A stretch of 42,199 bases of DNA from Streptomyces silvae (GCF_016745505.1 NZ_JAERUC010000098.1:1-42199), one strand, 5' to 3'. Positions 24,527-33,975 are shown, counted from the first letter of the stretch. Numbers and translations: made by a program. The notes: generated by a model from the letters alone, not told the origin.

Positions 24527-25651
24527 CTAGAACGGGCTGTCGGCGCCCGCGGCGGCCGGCTTGAGCGCCCTGGCCGGGCAGCAGCCGACCGGACAGAGGT
24601 CGTGGGAGGGACCCAGCGATCCCAGGGCGCAGGGCGTGACCGGGCGTTCCTGCTCGACTGCGGCGCGCTCCAGGAGGAGGTCGCGCACGGCGGCGGCGAA
24701 CCGCGGGTCCGCGCCGACCGTCGCCGAGCGGCGCACGGGCAGTCCGAGCTCGGCGGCCTTCGCGGTGGCCTCCGTGTCGAGGTCGTACAGGACCTCCATG
24801 TGGTCCGAGACGAAGCCGATGGGGGCCATCACGACCGCGGGGACGCCGTCGGCGTGGAGCGACTCCAGGTGGTCGCAGATGTCGGGCTCCAGCCACGGGA
24901 TGTGCGGGGCGCCGCTGCGGGACTGGTAGACGAGCTGCCACGGGTGGTCGACGCCGGTCTCCTCGCGGACGGCCTCGGTGATCAGCCGGGCGACGTCCAG
25001 GTGCTCGGCCACGTAGGAGCCGCCGTCGCCGTGGGTCTCCACCGGCCCGGAGGTGTCCGCCGCCGCGGTCGGGATGGAGTGCGTGGTGAACGCCAGGTGC
25101 GCCCCCGCCCTGACGTCCTCGGGGAGGTCGGCCAGCGACGCCAGCACGCCGTCCACCATGGGCCGTACGAAACCGGGGTGGTTGAAGTAGTGCCGGAGCT
25201 TGTCCACCCGGGGCACCGGGAGCCCCTCCGCCTCCAGCGCGGACAGCGACTCGGCGAGATTCTCGCGGTACTGACGGCAGCCGGAGTACGAGGCGTAGGC
25301 GCTGGTGGCCAGCACGGCGATCCGCCGGTGGCCGTCCGTGATCATCTCGCGGAGGGTGTCGGTGAGGTACGGGGCCCAGTTGCGGTTGCCCCAGTACACC
25401 GGGAGTTCGAGGCCGTGGTCCGCGAAGTCCTTGCGCAGTGCGTCCAGCAGCGCCCTGTTCTGGGCGTTGATCGGGCTCACGCCGCCGAAGAGGAAGTAGT
25501 GCTTGCCGACTTCCTTGAGCCGCTCCTCGGGGATGCCCCGGCCGCGCGTCACGTTCGCCAGGAACGGGACCACGTCGTCAGGGCCTTCGGGACCACCGAA
25601 GGAGAGCAGCAGCAGGGCGTCGTAGGGAGCGGGACCACGCAGATCGGACAT
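24527..25651 (-). CDS. hemH: Ferrochelatase (coproporphyrin ferrochelatase type)
   Basis: 374 aa. Begins [20 protein letters not shown], with [13 protein letters not shown], the [12 protein letters not shown] region, and [10 protein letters not shown] containing the catalytic His. The C-terminus has a cysteine set ([13 protein letters not shown]) fitting the [2Fe-2S] ligands known in actinobacterial ferrochelatases. In Actinobacteria this enzyme inserts Fe2+ into coproporphyrin III (CpfC route) rather than protoporphyrin IX. ATG at 25651 preceded by GGATCGGGGG; the open frame runs to 25741 but overlaps the divergent MFS promoter. Confidence 0.92.
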   Translation of the reverse strand: MSDLRGPAPYDALLLLSFGGPEGPDDVVPFLANVTRGRGIPEERLKEVGKHYFLFGGVSPINAQNRALLDALRKDFADHGLELPVYWGNRNWAPYLTDTLREMITDGHRRIAVLATSAYASYSGCRQYRENLAESLSALEAEGLPVPRVDKLRHYFNHPGFVRPMVDGVLASLADLPEDVRAGAHLAFTTHSIPTAAADTSGPVETHGDGGSYVAEHLDVARLITEAVREETGVDHPWQLVYQSRSGAPHIPWLEPDICDHLESLHADGVPAVVMAPIGFVSDHMEVLYDLDTEATAKAAELGLPVRRSATVGADPRFAAAVRDLLLERAAVEQERPVTPCALGSLGPSHDLCPVGCCPARALKPAAAGADSPF

Positions 25652-25765
25652 GCCCCCGATCCTGCCACCCGCCTCCGACAGTGCGGCAACCGCCACCGGC
25701 GGGTCAGCGGCGCCCGTAAGCTGTATCGGCCATCCATACACCTGTCACGCGTCCCGGAGCCCTCC

Positions 25766-27022
25766 TTGCCCAGCCCCTACCGCGCCATCTTCGCCGCCCC
25801 CGGAACCCTGGGGTTCTCTGCGGCGGGATTCTTCGGCCGGATGCCGCTGGCCATGATGGGCATCGGCGTGGTGACGATGGTCTCCCAGATGACCGGCCGC
25901 TACGGGCTCGCGGGTGCGCTCTCCGCGACGCTCGCCATGGCGGCGGCCGTGATGGGTCCGCAGGTCTCCCGGATGGTCGACCGGTACGGACAGCGGCGCG
26001 TGCTGCGCCCGGTCACCCTGGTCGCCGCGGCGGCGGTCGCGGGGCTCCTGGTCTGCGCCCAGCAGCGGCTGCCGGACTGGACCCTGTTCGTCTTCGCGGC
26101 CGGCGCGGGCTGCGTGCCCAGCATGGGGTCGATGGTCCGGGCCCGGTGGGCGGCGATCTACCGGGGCTCCGGGCGCCAGTTGCACACCGCGTACTCCTGG
26201 GAGTCGATCGTCGACGAGGTGTGCTTCATCTTCGGGCCCATCGTCTCCATCGGTCTGTCCACCGCCTGGTTCCCGGAGGCCGGGCCCCTGGTCGCCGGGG
26301 TGTTCCTGGTGACCGGTGTCTTCTGGCTGACGTCCCAGCGGGCCACCGAGCCGGCACCGCACCCGAAGGAGCACCACACGGGCGGCTCCGCCCTGCGCTC
26401 CCCGGGACTCCAGGTGCTGGTGACGGCCTTCGTCGCCACCGGGGCGATCTTCGGCGCGGTCGACGTGGTGACCGTGGCCTTCGCCGAGGAGCGCGGGCAC
26501 AAGGCGGCAGCCAGCCTCGTGCTCGCGGTCTACGCCCTGGGGTCCTGCCTCGCCGGAGCCGTCTTCGGCCTGGTGCACCTGCGGGGGAAGCCGTCCACCC
26601 GGTGGCTGGTGGGGGTGTGCGCCATGGCCGTGAGTATGATCCCCCTCCAACTGGCCGGGAGCCTGCCGTTCCTGGCCGTGGCGCTCTTTGTCGCGGGCCT
26701 CGCCATCGCACCGACGATGGTCACCACCATGGCCCTCGTCGAACAGCACGTACCGCGCACACAGCTGACCGAGGGCATGACCTGGACCAGCACCGGGCTC
26801 GCGGTCGGAGTGGCGCTCGGCTCCTCCGCCGCAGGCTGGGTGGTCGACGCCTCCGGGGCGGGGGCGGGGTACGCGGTGCCCGTCGTGGCGGGAGCGCTCG
26901 CGGCCGCGGTGGCGTTCCTGGGGTACCGCCGGCTCGCGGAGCCGGTGACCGCGGAAGTTGCTACGGGAGGGCGCGGGGAAGATGACCGACACCTACGCAC
27001 GGACGACGAACACGTGGCGTAA
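25766..27022 (+). CDS. Major facilitator superfamily transporter
   Basis: 418 aa with about 12 membrane helices. N-terminal half has an MFS loop 2-3 type motif (RMVDRYGQRRVLRP); a cytoplasmic loop near residues 190-210 separates the halves. The start is taken at TTG 25766 (PSPYRAIFAAPGT) with GGAG 7 bases upstream; the much longer open frame upstream is antisense to hemH. Likely a drug or small-molecule exporter, substrate unknown. Its last 41 bases overlap the start of the lactone oxidase gene, suggesting joint expression. Confidence 0.85.
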   Translation: MPSPYRAIFAAPGTLGFSAAGFFGRMPLAMMGIGVVTMVSQMTGRYGLAGALSATLAMAAAVMGPQVSRMVDRYGQRRVLRPVTLVAAAAVAGLLVCAQQRLPDWTLFVFAAGAGCVPSMGSMVRARWAAIYRGSGRQLHTAYSWESIVDEVCFIFGPIVSIGLSTAWFPEAGPLVAGVFLVTGVFWLTSQRATEPAPHPKEHHTGGSALRSPGLQVLVTAFVATGAIFGAVDVVTVAFAEERGHKAAASLVLAVYALGSCLAGAVFGLVHLRGKPSTRWLVGVCAMAVSMIPLQLAGSLPFLAVALFVAGLAIAPTMVTTMALVEQHVPRTQLTEGMTWTSTGLAVGVALGSSAAGWVVDASGAGAGYAVPVVAGALAAAVAFLGYRRLAEPVTAEVATGGRGEDDRHLRTDDEHVA

Positions 27023-28301
27023 CTGGGCGGGCAACGTCACCGCCCGGCCCGCCCGCGTGGAGTTCCCCGCCTCCGTCGACGAGCTCGCCGAGGTGCTCCG
27101 CATGGCCTCCGAGGACGGTCTGAAGGTCAAGCCGGTCGGCACCGGGCACTCGTTCACCGCGGCTGCGGCCACCGACGGGGTCCTCATACGCCCGGACCTG
27201 CTCACCGGCATCCGCGCCATCGACCGCGAGGCGATGACCGTGACGGTCGAGGCCGGCACCCCGCTGAAGCGCCTGAACGCCGCGCTCGCCCGCGAGGGGC
27301 TCTCCCTGACCAACATGGGCGACATCATGGAGCAGACGGTCGCCGGGGCCACCTCCACGGGCACCCACGGCACCGGCCGCGACTCGGCGTCGGTCTCCGC
27401 GCAGATCCGCGCGCTGGAGCTGGTCACGGCGGACGGCACGGTCCTGAGCTGCTCGGCCGACGAGCACCCCGACGTCTTCGCGGCGGCGCGGATCGGACTG
27501 GGGGCGCTCGGTGTGGTCACCGCGGTCACGTTCGCGATCGAGCCCGTCTTCCTGCTGACGGCCCGCGAGGAGCCGATGACCTTCGACCGGGTCACCGCCG
27601 ACTTCGATCAGCTGGTCACCGAGAACGAGCACTTCGAGTTCTACTGGTTCCCGCACACCGGCAACTGCAACACCAAGCGCAACAACAGGAGCGCCGGCCC
27701 GGCCGCCCCTCCCGGGCGGGTGAGCGGCTGGATCGAGGACGAGCTCCTCTCCAACGGGATCTTCCAGGTCGCCTGTTCGGTGGGCCGCGCGGTCCCCGCC
27801 GCCATCCCCTCGCTCGCCAGGATCTCCAGCCGCGCCCTGTCGGCCCGTACGTACACCGACATCCCGTACAAGGTGTTCACCAGCCCGCGGCGGGTGCGCT
27901 TCGTCGAGATGGAGTACGCCGTACCGCGCGAGGCGGCGGTCGACGCCCTGCGTGAGCTCAAGGCGATGGTGGAGCGTTCGCCGCTGCGGATCAGCTTCCC
28001 GGTGGAGGTCCGCACGGCGCCCGCGGACGACATAGCGCTCTCCACGGCCTCGGGCCGGGAAAGCGCCTACATCGCGGTGCATCTGTACCGGGGCACGCCG
28101 TACCAGGCGTACTTCACGGCCGTCGAGCGGATCATGACGGGCTACGACGGCCGACCGCACTGGGGCAAGATCCACACCCGTGACGCCGGCTACCTGTCCG
28201 GGAGCTACCCCCGCTTCGGCGAGTTCACCGCCGTGCGCGACCGGCTCGACCCGGACCGGCTGTTCGCCAACGACTACCTGCGCCGCGTGCTCGGGGACTG
28301 A
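26982..28301 (+). CDS. D-arabinono-1,4-lactone oxidase-like FAD enzyme
   Basis: 439 aa. N-terminal FAD_binding_4 (VAO/PCMH) domain with VGTGHSF (G53-F58; H56 at the covalent-flavin position) and STGTHGTG; C-terminal ALO domain ending with HWGKIH and DRLFANDYLRR. This family oxidises aldonolactones or alditols. The precise substrate is unknown; a vitamin-C-like product is not implied. Overlaps the MFS gene by 41 bases and is probably co-translated. Confidence 0.9.
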   Translation: MTDTYARTTNTWRNWAGNVTARPARVEFPASVDELAEVLRMASEDGLKVKPVGTGHSFTAAAATDGVLIRPDLLTGIRAIDREAMTVTVEAGTPLKRLNAALAREGLSLTNMGDIMEQTVAGATSTGTHGTGRDSASVSAQIRALELVTADGTVLSCSADEHPDVFAAARIGLGALGVVTAVTFAIEPVFLLTAREEPMTFDRVTADFDQLVTENEHFEFYWFPHTGNCNTKRNNRSAGPAAPPGRVSGWIEDELLSNGIFQVACSVGRAVPAAIPSLARISSRALSARTYTDIPYKVFTSPRRVRFVEMEYAVPREAAVDALRELKAMVERSPLRISFPVEVRTAPADDIALSTASGRESAYIAVHLYRGTPYQAYFTAVERIMTGYDGRPHWGKIHTRDAGYLSGSYPRFGEFTAVRDRLDPDRLFANDYLRRVLGD

Positions 28302-28313
28302 GCCCGGGGCGGT

Positions 28314-29375
28314 TCAGCGGTCCGTGTCCGTGCCGGCCGCGGCTCCGCCCTGCGGGGCCGGGGCCTCGTCGGCGCCGGTCGGGTCCGGTGCGGCCGGGGT
28401 GGTGGCGCCGTCATCCGGCGCGGCCGGGTCGGTGGCCTCAGGATTCGTGGTCCCGCCGGACGCCGACGGCATGGGCGTGGGACCGGTGCCCGTGCCGTCC
28501 CCGCCCGAGGGGTCGGGCCGCGTGCTCCCGCCGTCCTCCGTGCCGGTTCCGGGTGAGGTGCTGCTCCCGCTGCCGGGCACGTTCCCGTCGTCGCCCCGGT
28601 CGCCCTGGCCGCCGTCGTCCTCCTGGTCCGTTCCGTCCGAGGACGAGGGCGAGGGTGAGGTCGTCCCGCCGTGGCGTTCCCCGCTCACGACGGAACCGAT
28701 GGTCGTCCCGCCGTTGCCCCCCAGGTCATGGCCGGAGGCCATCTCGTACACGGTGATACCGGCCATCGACAGGACGAAGACCCCGGTGGCCGCGAGGGCC
28801 GAACGCTTCCAGCCCCGGACGCGGGTGCCGTGCGTACGGGCGTCGGAGTACGAGTCGTCCGTGACCGCCCCGACGGCGCCCGTCCCGCCCGGCCGGACCT
28901 GCCGCAGCACCGTCGTACGGTCGGCGCCGGGGTCCGCCGCGCGCAGGGCACGTGTCGCCTCGGGGTCCACCGCGCGCACCGCACGCGTCGCGTCGGGGTC
29001 ATCCGTACGAAGGACCCGGGTGGCGTCCGCGTCCACGGTGCGCAGCACCCGGGTCGCGTCGTCCTCCGGGTGCGCCGGAGGGGTGGCCGGCTCCCTGGTG
29101 CGCACCGTCACCTGACGGCCCGCAGGATGCTTCACCTGGACCGTGACTTCCCGGATCTGCTCCCCGGTGCGACGGAAGAAGTGCTGGAAGACCGAGCCAC
29201 CGCAGGTGGCCACCACGCTCATCACGCCCGCGCCGGCGATGGTCCCGTACACACCGAGCTGTGAGGCCATCACCGCCGCCGCGACCGCCGCGACGGCACT
29301 GCCGGCGACCTGCGGGAGGCTCAGATCTATGCGCCTTTCCTTCCGTTCCGCATCACTCTGCGGCTTCTGAACCAT
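28314..29375 (-). CDS. Membrane protein with 11-residue DATRVLR repeats and a low-complexity extracellular tail
   Basis: 353 aa. Two hydrophobic segments at about 20-55 are followed by an internal array at about 102-150 of 11-residue units (DATRVLRTVDA, DATRVLRTDDP, DATRAVRAVDP, EATRALRAADP and a degenerate fifth). A further membrane helix (ATGVFVLSMAGITVYEM) comes next, then a Ser/Gly/Asp/Thr/Pro-rich tail of about 145 residues, probably outside the cell. Arg spaced with Thr/Asp suggests a charged, repeat-based cytoplasmic docking segment. ATG start with AGGGG upstream. No domain is recognised; next to sepH by position only. Confidence 0.75.
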   Translation of the reverse strand: MVQKPQSDAERKERRIDLSLPQVAGSAVAAVAAAVMASQLGVYGTIAGAGVMSVVATCGGSVFQHFFRRTGEQIREVTVQVKHPAGRQVTVRTREPATPPAHPEDDATRVLRTVDADATRVLRTDDPDATRAVRAVDPEATRALRAADPGADRTTVLRQVRPGGTGAVGAVTDDSYSDARTHGTRVRGWKRSALAATGVFVLSMAGITVYEMASGHDLGGNGGTTIGSVVSGERHGGTTSPSPSSSDGTDQEDDGGQGDRGDDGNVPGSGSSTSPGTGTEDGGSTRPDPSGGDGTGTGPTPMPSASGGTTNPEATDPAAPDDGATTPAAPDPTGADEAPAPQGGAAAGTDTDR

Positions 29376-29873
29376 GATCAGCCCCTGCTCGACAACTACC
29401 CCACCTTGCACCAGGAAAGGACATATGAGCGAATCAGATAGTTCCGATTCTGGAGATTTTGTGAAGCAGCACACCCATTGAGGGCATACCGCAGACAACG
29501 GGGTAACCCAACTCCCGTACCCGGTGAGAACTTCGGCGGCGTGCCGGTCCACCCAGGTGGCCCGAATGGAGTACTGTGGCGAGCCCTGGGGCCGGACTCC
29601 CACACGGGTATCCGGAACCTACGGGAGGGGGCCGAAGGGCGGCTCCCGAACCGGCGGCGCCGCGGCATCGCACGGGCGCCTGCTGCATGGAGTGACCATC
29701 CGGTCGCTCCGCGTCGCAAACAGGTAACCGTGCCATCGTGGCGTTCCAGGGCCAAGGCCCGACACGCCGGGTAACTTGGCAAGGTTGTGGCAGGCTGAAC
29801 CCGGGCAGGTCACACTCGACTAGCGGAAGCAGCGACGCACGTGACGTCGGCAGGCACCACCCGGGAGGTTCCC
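29376..29873. other. 498-base intergenic region upstream of sepH
   Basis: Divergent promoters for the repeat protein (minus) and sepH (plus) lie here. The minus-strand half (29400-29480) is AT-richer than the surroundings. Open frames on both strands lack family resemblance or good start signals and I do not accept them. No tRNA or known RNA structure is recognised. Confidence 0.5.
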
Positions 29874-30938
29874 ATGCCCGAACTGCGTGTCGTGGCCGTC
29901 TCAAACGACGGCACACGACTGGTGCTCAAAGCTGCGGACAGCACGGAGTACACGCTTCCGATCGATGAGCGGCTGCGTGCCGCCGTGCGCAATGACCGCG
30001 CCCGGCTCGGCCAGATCGAGATCGAGGTGGAGAGTCATCTCCGCCCGCGCGACATCCAGGCGCGCATAAGGGCCGGCGCCTCCGCGGAGGAGGTCGCCCA
30101 GTTCGCCGGCATCCCGGTGGACCGGGTACGCCGCTTCGAGGGCCCCGTGCTCGCGGAGCGCGCGTTCATGGCCGAGCGCGCCCGGAAGACTCCTGTGCGC
30201 CGTCCCGGCGAGAACACCGGACCCCAGCTCGGCGAGGCGGTGCAGGAGCGGCTGCTGCTGCGCGGAGCCGACCGGGAGACCGTCCAGTGGGACTCCTGGC
30301 GCCGGGACGACGGCACCTGGGAGGTCCTCCTGGTCTACCGCGTCGCGGGCGAGCCGCACTCCGCGAGCTGGACGTACGACCCGCCCCGGCGGCTCGTCCA
30401 GGCCGTGGACGAGGAGGCGCGCTCGCTGATCGGCGAGACCGACGACGTCGCGGCGCCGGAGCCGAGCTTCCCGTTCGTGCCCCGGATCGCACGGCTGCCG
30501 CGCGACCGGCCGCTGGACCGCGCGCTGGACCGGCAGATCGAGCGTCCCGCTCCGCCCGCGCCGGAGCCGGAGGAGCGCGTCGGCGGCGTGTCCGCGAGCG
30601 AGCGTGATTCGCTGACGAGCCTCCTGGAGGCGGTGCCGAGCTTCCGTGGCGACATGGTGGTCCCGGAGCGGCCCTCGCAGCCCGAACCGCCCGCGCTCGA
30701 ACCGGCGGCGCAGCAGGAGCCCGAGGCCGACGAGCCCCCGGCAGCGGCGGCGTCCGCGGGGGCGGGTTCCGCCTACGCCGATGTGCTGATGCCCCGTGCG
30801 GTGGCCGGCCACCGTGACCGGCTGACCGGGACGACCGACCGCCAGGCCGAGGCGGACGGCGTACGGCCGGGCCGCCGGGCGGCGGTGCCGAGCTGGGACG
30901 AGATCGTCTTCGGCACACGCCGGAAGAAGCAGGACTGA
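29874..30938 (+). CDS. sepH: SepH, cell-division (septation) protein
   Basis: 354 aa beginning MPELRVVAVSNDGTRLVLKA. N-terminal DUF3071 domain with helix-turn-helix-like motif (RPRDIQARIRAGASAEEVAQ, about 55-95), a middle Trp-rich segment (WDSWRRDDGTWEV) and an unstructured Pro/Glu-rich C-terminal half ending in basic FGTRRKKQD. In Streptomyces SepH binds FtsZ and stimulates its assembly during division. ATG with GGGAGG 5 bases upstream; the open frame from 29841 is longer but unsupported. Confidence 0.93.
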   Translation: MPELRVVAVSNDGTRLVLKAADSTEYTLPIDERLRAAVRNDRARLGQIEIEVESHLRPRDIQARIRAGASAEEVAQFAGIPVDRVRRFEGPVLAERAFMAERARKTPVRRPGENTGPQLGEAVQERLLLRGADRETVQWDSWRRDDGTWEVLLVYRVAGEPHSASWTYDPPRRLVQAVDEEARSLIGETDDVAAPEPSFPFVPRIARLPRDRPLDRALDRQIERPAPPAPEPEERVGGVSASERDSLTSLLEAVPSFRGDMVVPERPSQPEPPALEPAAQQEPEADEPPAAAASAGAGSAYADVLMPRAVAGHRDRLTGTTDRQAEADGVRPGRRAAVPSWDEIVFGTRRKKQD

Positions 30939-30966
30939 GGTCCGGACGGGATGTCCGCGGCATGAG

Positions 30967-30998
30967 GAGGGCCCGTACGCAGCCGCGTACGGGCCCTC
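30967..30998. terminator. Bidirectional terminator hairpin
   Basis: A perfect 14-bp stem (30967-30980 with 30985-30998) and 4-base loop between convergent sepH and sseA. Confidence 0.85.
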
Positions 30999-31021
30999 GC
31001 TCCGTCCGGAGGCCGTGCGCG

Positions 31022-31849
31022 TCAGAGGGGATCCGGTCCCGTGGCGACGGGGCGGGCCTCGTCCGAGGACCACTCCGACCAGGACCCGGCGTACAGGGCG
31101 GCCGGGTACCCGGCGAGCTCCAGCGCCAGTACCTCGTGAGCCCCCGAGACGCCGGACCCGCAGTAGACGCCGACCTGGGTGTCGCGGTCGGCGCCCAGCG
31201 CGGAGAAGCGGGAGGCGAGCACGTCGGCGGGCAGGAAGCGTCCGTCCTCGCCGACGTTCTCCGTGGTCGGGGCGGACACCGCTCCGGGGATGTGGCCGCC
31301 GACCCGGTCGACGGGCTCGACCTCTCCCCGGTAGCGCTCACCGGCCCGCGCGTCGAGCAGCAGGCCGGAGCGGGCCAGCTTCGCGGCGCCGTCCGCGTCG
31401 AGGAGGCCGAGCGCCCCCGGCCGCGGCCGGAAGTCGCCCTCGGCCGGCTCCGGGATGTCGGTGGTCAGCGGCCCGTCCCAGGCGGCGAGACCGCCGTCCA
31501 GTACGCGGACGTCGGAGTGCCCCGCCCAGCGCAGCAGCCACCACGCGCGGGCGGCCGCCCAGCCCTGACCGCCGTCGTGGACCACCACAGGGGTGTCCTG
31601 GCCGACCCCGGCCCGCCTCATGACGGCACCGAAGGCCTCCGGGTCCGGCAGGGGGTGACGGCCGCCGCTGCCCGCCGGGCCCGCGAGCTCGGAGTCGAGG
31701 TCGACGTAGACCGCCCCGGGGAGGTGCCCGGTCTCGTAGGCGGCGCGGCCGTTCGGCCCGCCGAGCTGCCAGCGGATGTCCAGGAGCACCGGCGGACGGG
31801 GCCCCGCCGACTCGCTCATGTATTCGGATGCGGTGATGATGGGCTTCAT
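31022..31849 (-). CDS. sseA: 3-mercaptopyruvate/thiosulfate sulfurtransferase
   Basis: 275 aa with two rhodanese domains: N-terminal inactive (about 1-130, with LLDIRWQLGG and HLPGAVYVDLD) and C-terminal with catalytic C230 in YCGSGVSG. The CGSGV loop is the mercaptopyruvate type, as opposed to CRKGV of thiosulfate rhodaneses. It transfers sulfane sulfur to cyanide or thiols and takes part in cysteine catabolism and redox. Start at ATG 31849; another ATG nine bases upstream (31858) is possible. Convergent with sepH, divergent from the VOC gene. Confidence 0.9.
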   Translation of the reverse strand: MKPIITASEYMSESAGPRPPVLLDIRWQLGGPNGRAAYETGHLPGAVYVDLDSELAGPAGSGGRHPLPDPEAFGAVMRRAGVGQDTPVVVHDGGQGWAAARAWWLLRWAGHSDVRVLDGGLAAWDGPLTTDIPEPAEGDFRPRPGALGLLDADGAAKLARSGLLLDARAGERYRGEVEPVDRVGGHIPGAVSAPTTENVGEDGRFLPADVLASRFSALGADRDTQVGVYCGSGVSGAHEVLALELAGYPAALYAGSWSEWSSDEARPVATGPDPL

Positions 31850-32091
31850 GCGTGCCATCTTCGCGCAGGGGCGGCCGCCCCCGGTGACGTAGCACCGAAT
31901 TGGATGTACCACACCAAAACGGTCTTCGGCCCGATCGGAAGCCGGAAAACGCGGCGCGGCCGGGGTGCCTCGGAGGCTCAGTGGTGCGAGCATCTGCACG
32001 GAGCGTACGCACCCGTATCCGTACCGCTGGACACCGTGCGGACTCCGTTTCCCCGTACAGCCACCCCGATGGTGCGAGGAGAGAGAAGAAG

Positions 32092-32871
32092 ATGACCGAG
32101 GCTGCCACCCGGCGCACGCCTGGAGCGCCGTGCTGGGTGAGTCTGATCGTGCACGGCCTGACCGCGACCCAGGAGTTCTACAGCCGGCTCTTCGGCTGGG
32201 AGTTCCAGCCCGGGCCCGAACAACTGGGGCCGTACGTCCGCGCGCTGCTGCACGGCAAGGAGGTCGCGGGCATCGGGCAGGTGCCGCCCGGCCGGCACCT
32301 GCCGATCGCCTGGACGACCTATCTCGCGACGGAGGATGCGGACGCCACGGCCGAGGCGATCCGCTCCTGCGGCGGGACCGTGGCCGTCGGGCCCCTCGAC
32401 GCGGGGAACGCGGGACGCCTGCTGCTCGCGTCCGACCCGAGCGGCGCGGTCTTCGGGGTCTGGCAGGCGGCCGAGCACCTCGGCACCGCCCTCGTGGGCA
32501 CCCCCGGCACCCCCGTGTGGAACGAGCTGGTGACCCGGGAGACCGCGTCGGTCGCCAAGTTCTACCAGGCGGTGTTCGGATTCAGGACCGAGGCGGTCGT
32601 CTCGGCCGACTTCGACTATCAGACGCTGCACATCGAGGGCCGCCCGGTGGCCGCCCTGCACGGGGTGGGACACGCCCTGCCGCGCGACCGGGGTCCGCAC
32701 TGGATGACGTACTTCCAGGTTGCCGACACCGACGAGGCGGCGGCACGCGTCGTGGAGCTCGGCGGGCATGTGCTGCAGCCGCCGCAGGACGCCGCCTCCA
32801 GCGGCAGGCTGGCCATGGTCGCGGACCCGGAGGGTGCGGTGTTCACGATCGTGCGCCCGGCCGGCGTCTGA
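32092..32871 (+). CDS. VOC-family (glyoxalase-like) protein, two domains
   Basis: 259 aa with two successive VOC modules (about 10-125 and 135-257). Each has the family pattern TQEFYSRLFGW / AKFYQAVFGF and a C-terminal metal-site-like strand (DPSGAVFGVWQ, DPEGAVFTIVR). Such proteins include glyoxalases, dioxygenases and antibiotic-binding proteins; function is not specified by sequence. ATG with aggagagagaag immediately upstream. The 242 bases to sseA hold divergent promoters. Confidence 0.87.
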   Translation: MTEAATRRTPGAPCWVSLIVHGLTATQEFYSRLFGWEFQPGPEQLGPYVRALLHGKEVAGIGQVPPGRHLPIAWTTYLATEDADATAEAIRSCGGTVAVGPLDAGNAGRLLLASDPSGAVFGVWQAAEHLGTALVGTPGTPVWNELVTRETASVAKFYQAVFGFRTEAVVSADFDYQTLHIEGRPVAALHGVGHALPRDRGPHWMTYFQVADTDEAAARVVELGGHVLQPPQDAASSGRLAMVADPEGAVFTIVRPAGV

Positions 32872-32936
32872 CCGTCCGGCTCTTGTCACGCCCGTTGCAG
32901 CTCTGTGAACGATTTCCGGGCGCCGTGACCGCGTCG

Positions 32937-32956
32937 GCCGTCCGTCGACGGACGGC
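32937..32956 (+). terminator. Palindrome after the VOC gene
   Basis: gccgtccgtcgacggacggc is a perfect 20-base palindrome 65 bases after the VOC stop. As RNA it folds into a hairpin and is the likely terminator. Confidence 0.55.
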
Positions 32957-33129
32957 GCCCTGACGGGATGTTCACGACAGAAGATGGCTACAACTGTTCG
33001 CACGAACGGGAGTTGCCCCGTCGGCGGACCTGTCGGCGACCCGCACGCATGCGCTGCTCCGCCACGTGTGGCAGCGGGTTCCCCCAGGGATGACGCGCCC
33101 GGAATTCGCCCCTCGCACCAGCGGGAGGG

Positions 33130-33290
33130 ATCCGTCCCCCACCGAGCCGCTCCACTCCCGCCTCTACCGCACCGGTGGCCTGGCCCGGTGGAACGCCGAC
33201 GGCACCGTCCAGTACCTCGGCCGCACCGACAGCCAGGGTCAAGCTGCGCGGCTTCCTGGTGGAGCGGGGACGACGAGATCAAGGTGGCCA
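33130..33290 (+). pseudogene. NRPS adenylation-domain relic
   Basis: The frame starting at 33066 gives LYRTGGLARWNADGTVQYLG and then RTDSQ, matching adenylation core motifs A7 and A8 (canonical YRTGDLVRW...LGR.D.QVK.RG). The continuation VKLRGFLVERG lies in the next frame; one extra g in the ggg at about 33236-33238 explains the shift. The catalytic Asp of RTGD is Gly. Nothing before or after resembles condensation or carrier domains. The surrounding 32957-33510 shows no intact gene, only decayed open frames. Confidence 0.7.
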
Positions 33291-33518
33291 CCGAGAAGCA
33301 CGACTGCGGGCCGCCCTCATGGACCAGGGCAACCACGACGCCCACCACCAGTCGAAGAGGAGCAAGCTCGAACTGCGCGCCCAGCCCGCTTATCTGATAG
33401 CAAGTCAGGAGTAGGCGCCGGTCGTCGATCTGCCCGGGCGTGTTCCCACGGTCCAGCAGCGGCGCATAGCCTTCACCCTCAGACGTGTCGCTTCTTCGAA
33501 GGCGGCGAAGTCACGAAG

Positions 33519-33975
33519 TCACCCAGGACGACATCCTGAAGCGGCTCTCCGGCCGCCCCGGAGAGCCCGGTCGCGCCCCGCACCCCGGACACCTTGGCCC
33601 GGGACGAACTCGGCTTCCGTTCCGCGGCTGACCGACATCATGGCGAAGAGCACGGCCACGTCGTACGAGGCCGGCGCCGACACCAGTGGGAGGTCGGGCA
33701 GTTCGTACAGGACGAACTGGACGACGCCCAGCGCCAGGACGACCGCCATCACCGTGCTGGGGAACCGTCCGGCGGGCCAGCAGGCACAGCGCCATCAGCC
33801 CGCCCAGGAGCAGGTCGTACTCGGCGTCGTAGCACCCCGCCGCCACCAGGACCACCAGCGGGATACCCAGGTCGCAGGCCCGGGCGACGGCGCGTCCGTA
33901 CCGGCCGGACAGCACCGTCCAGGGCGACGCGACCGGGACCGCCGTCTCCTCAGCCAACCGTCGCACCTTTCTCAT
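33519..33975 (-). pseudogene. Broken sensor histidine kinase (N-terminal membrane region only)
   Basis: From an ATG at 33975 the frame reads a short cytoplasmic start, then hydrophobic segments (RACDLGIPLVVLVAAGCYDA, LLLGGLMALCLLARR). The expected next segment (RFPSTVMAVVLALGVVQFVL) continues in a neighbouring frame after about 33765, an apparent single-base frameshift at CGGACGG. After YDVAVLFAMMSVSRG, at about 33625, the similarity stops and no HisKA or ATPase domain follows. The pattern matches N-terminal regions of Streptomyces sensor kinases. Truncated and frameshifted, it is not functional. Confidence 0.6.

Noticed and set aside
24602..25765. Upstream extension of the MFS open frame (total 806 codons)
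   Set aside because: It runs antisense through hemH; homology to MFS proteins begins only at the TTG at 25766.
33313..33414. Short frame starting MDQGNHDAHHQ after the NRPS relic
   Set aside because: No ribosome binding site, no similarity, and it lies in decayed DNA.
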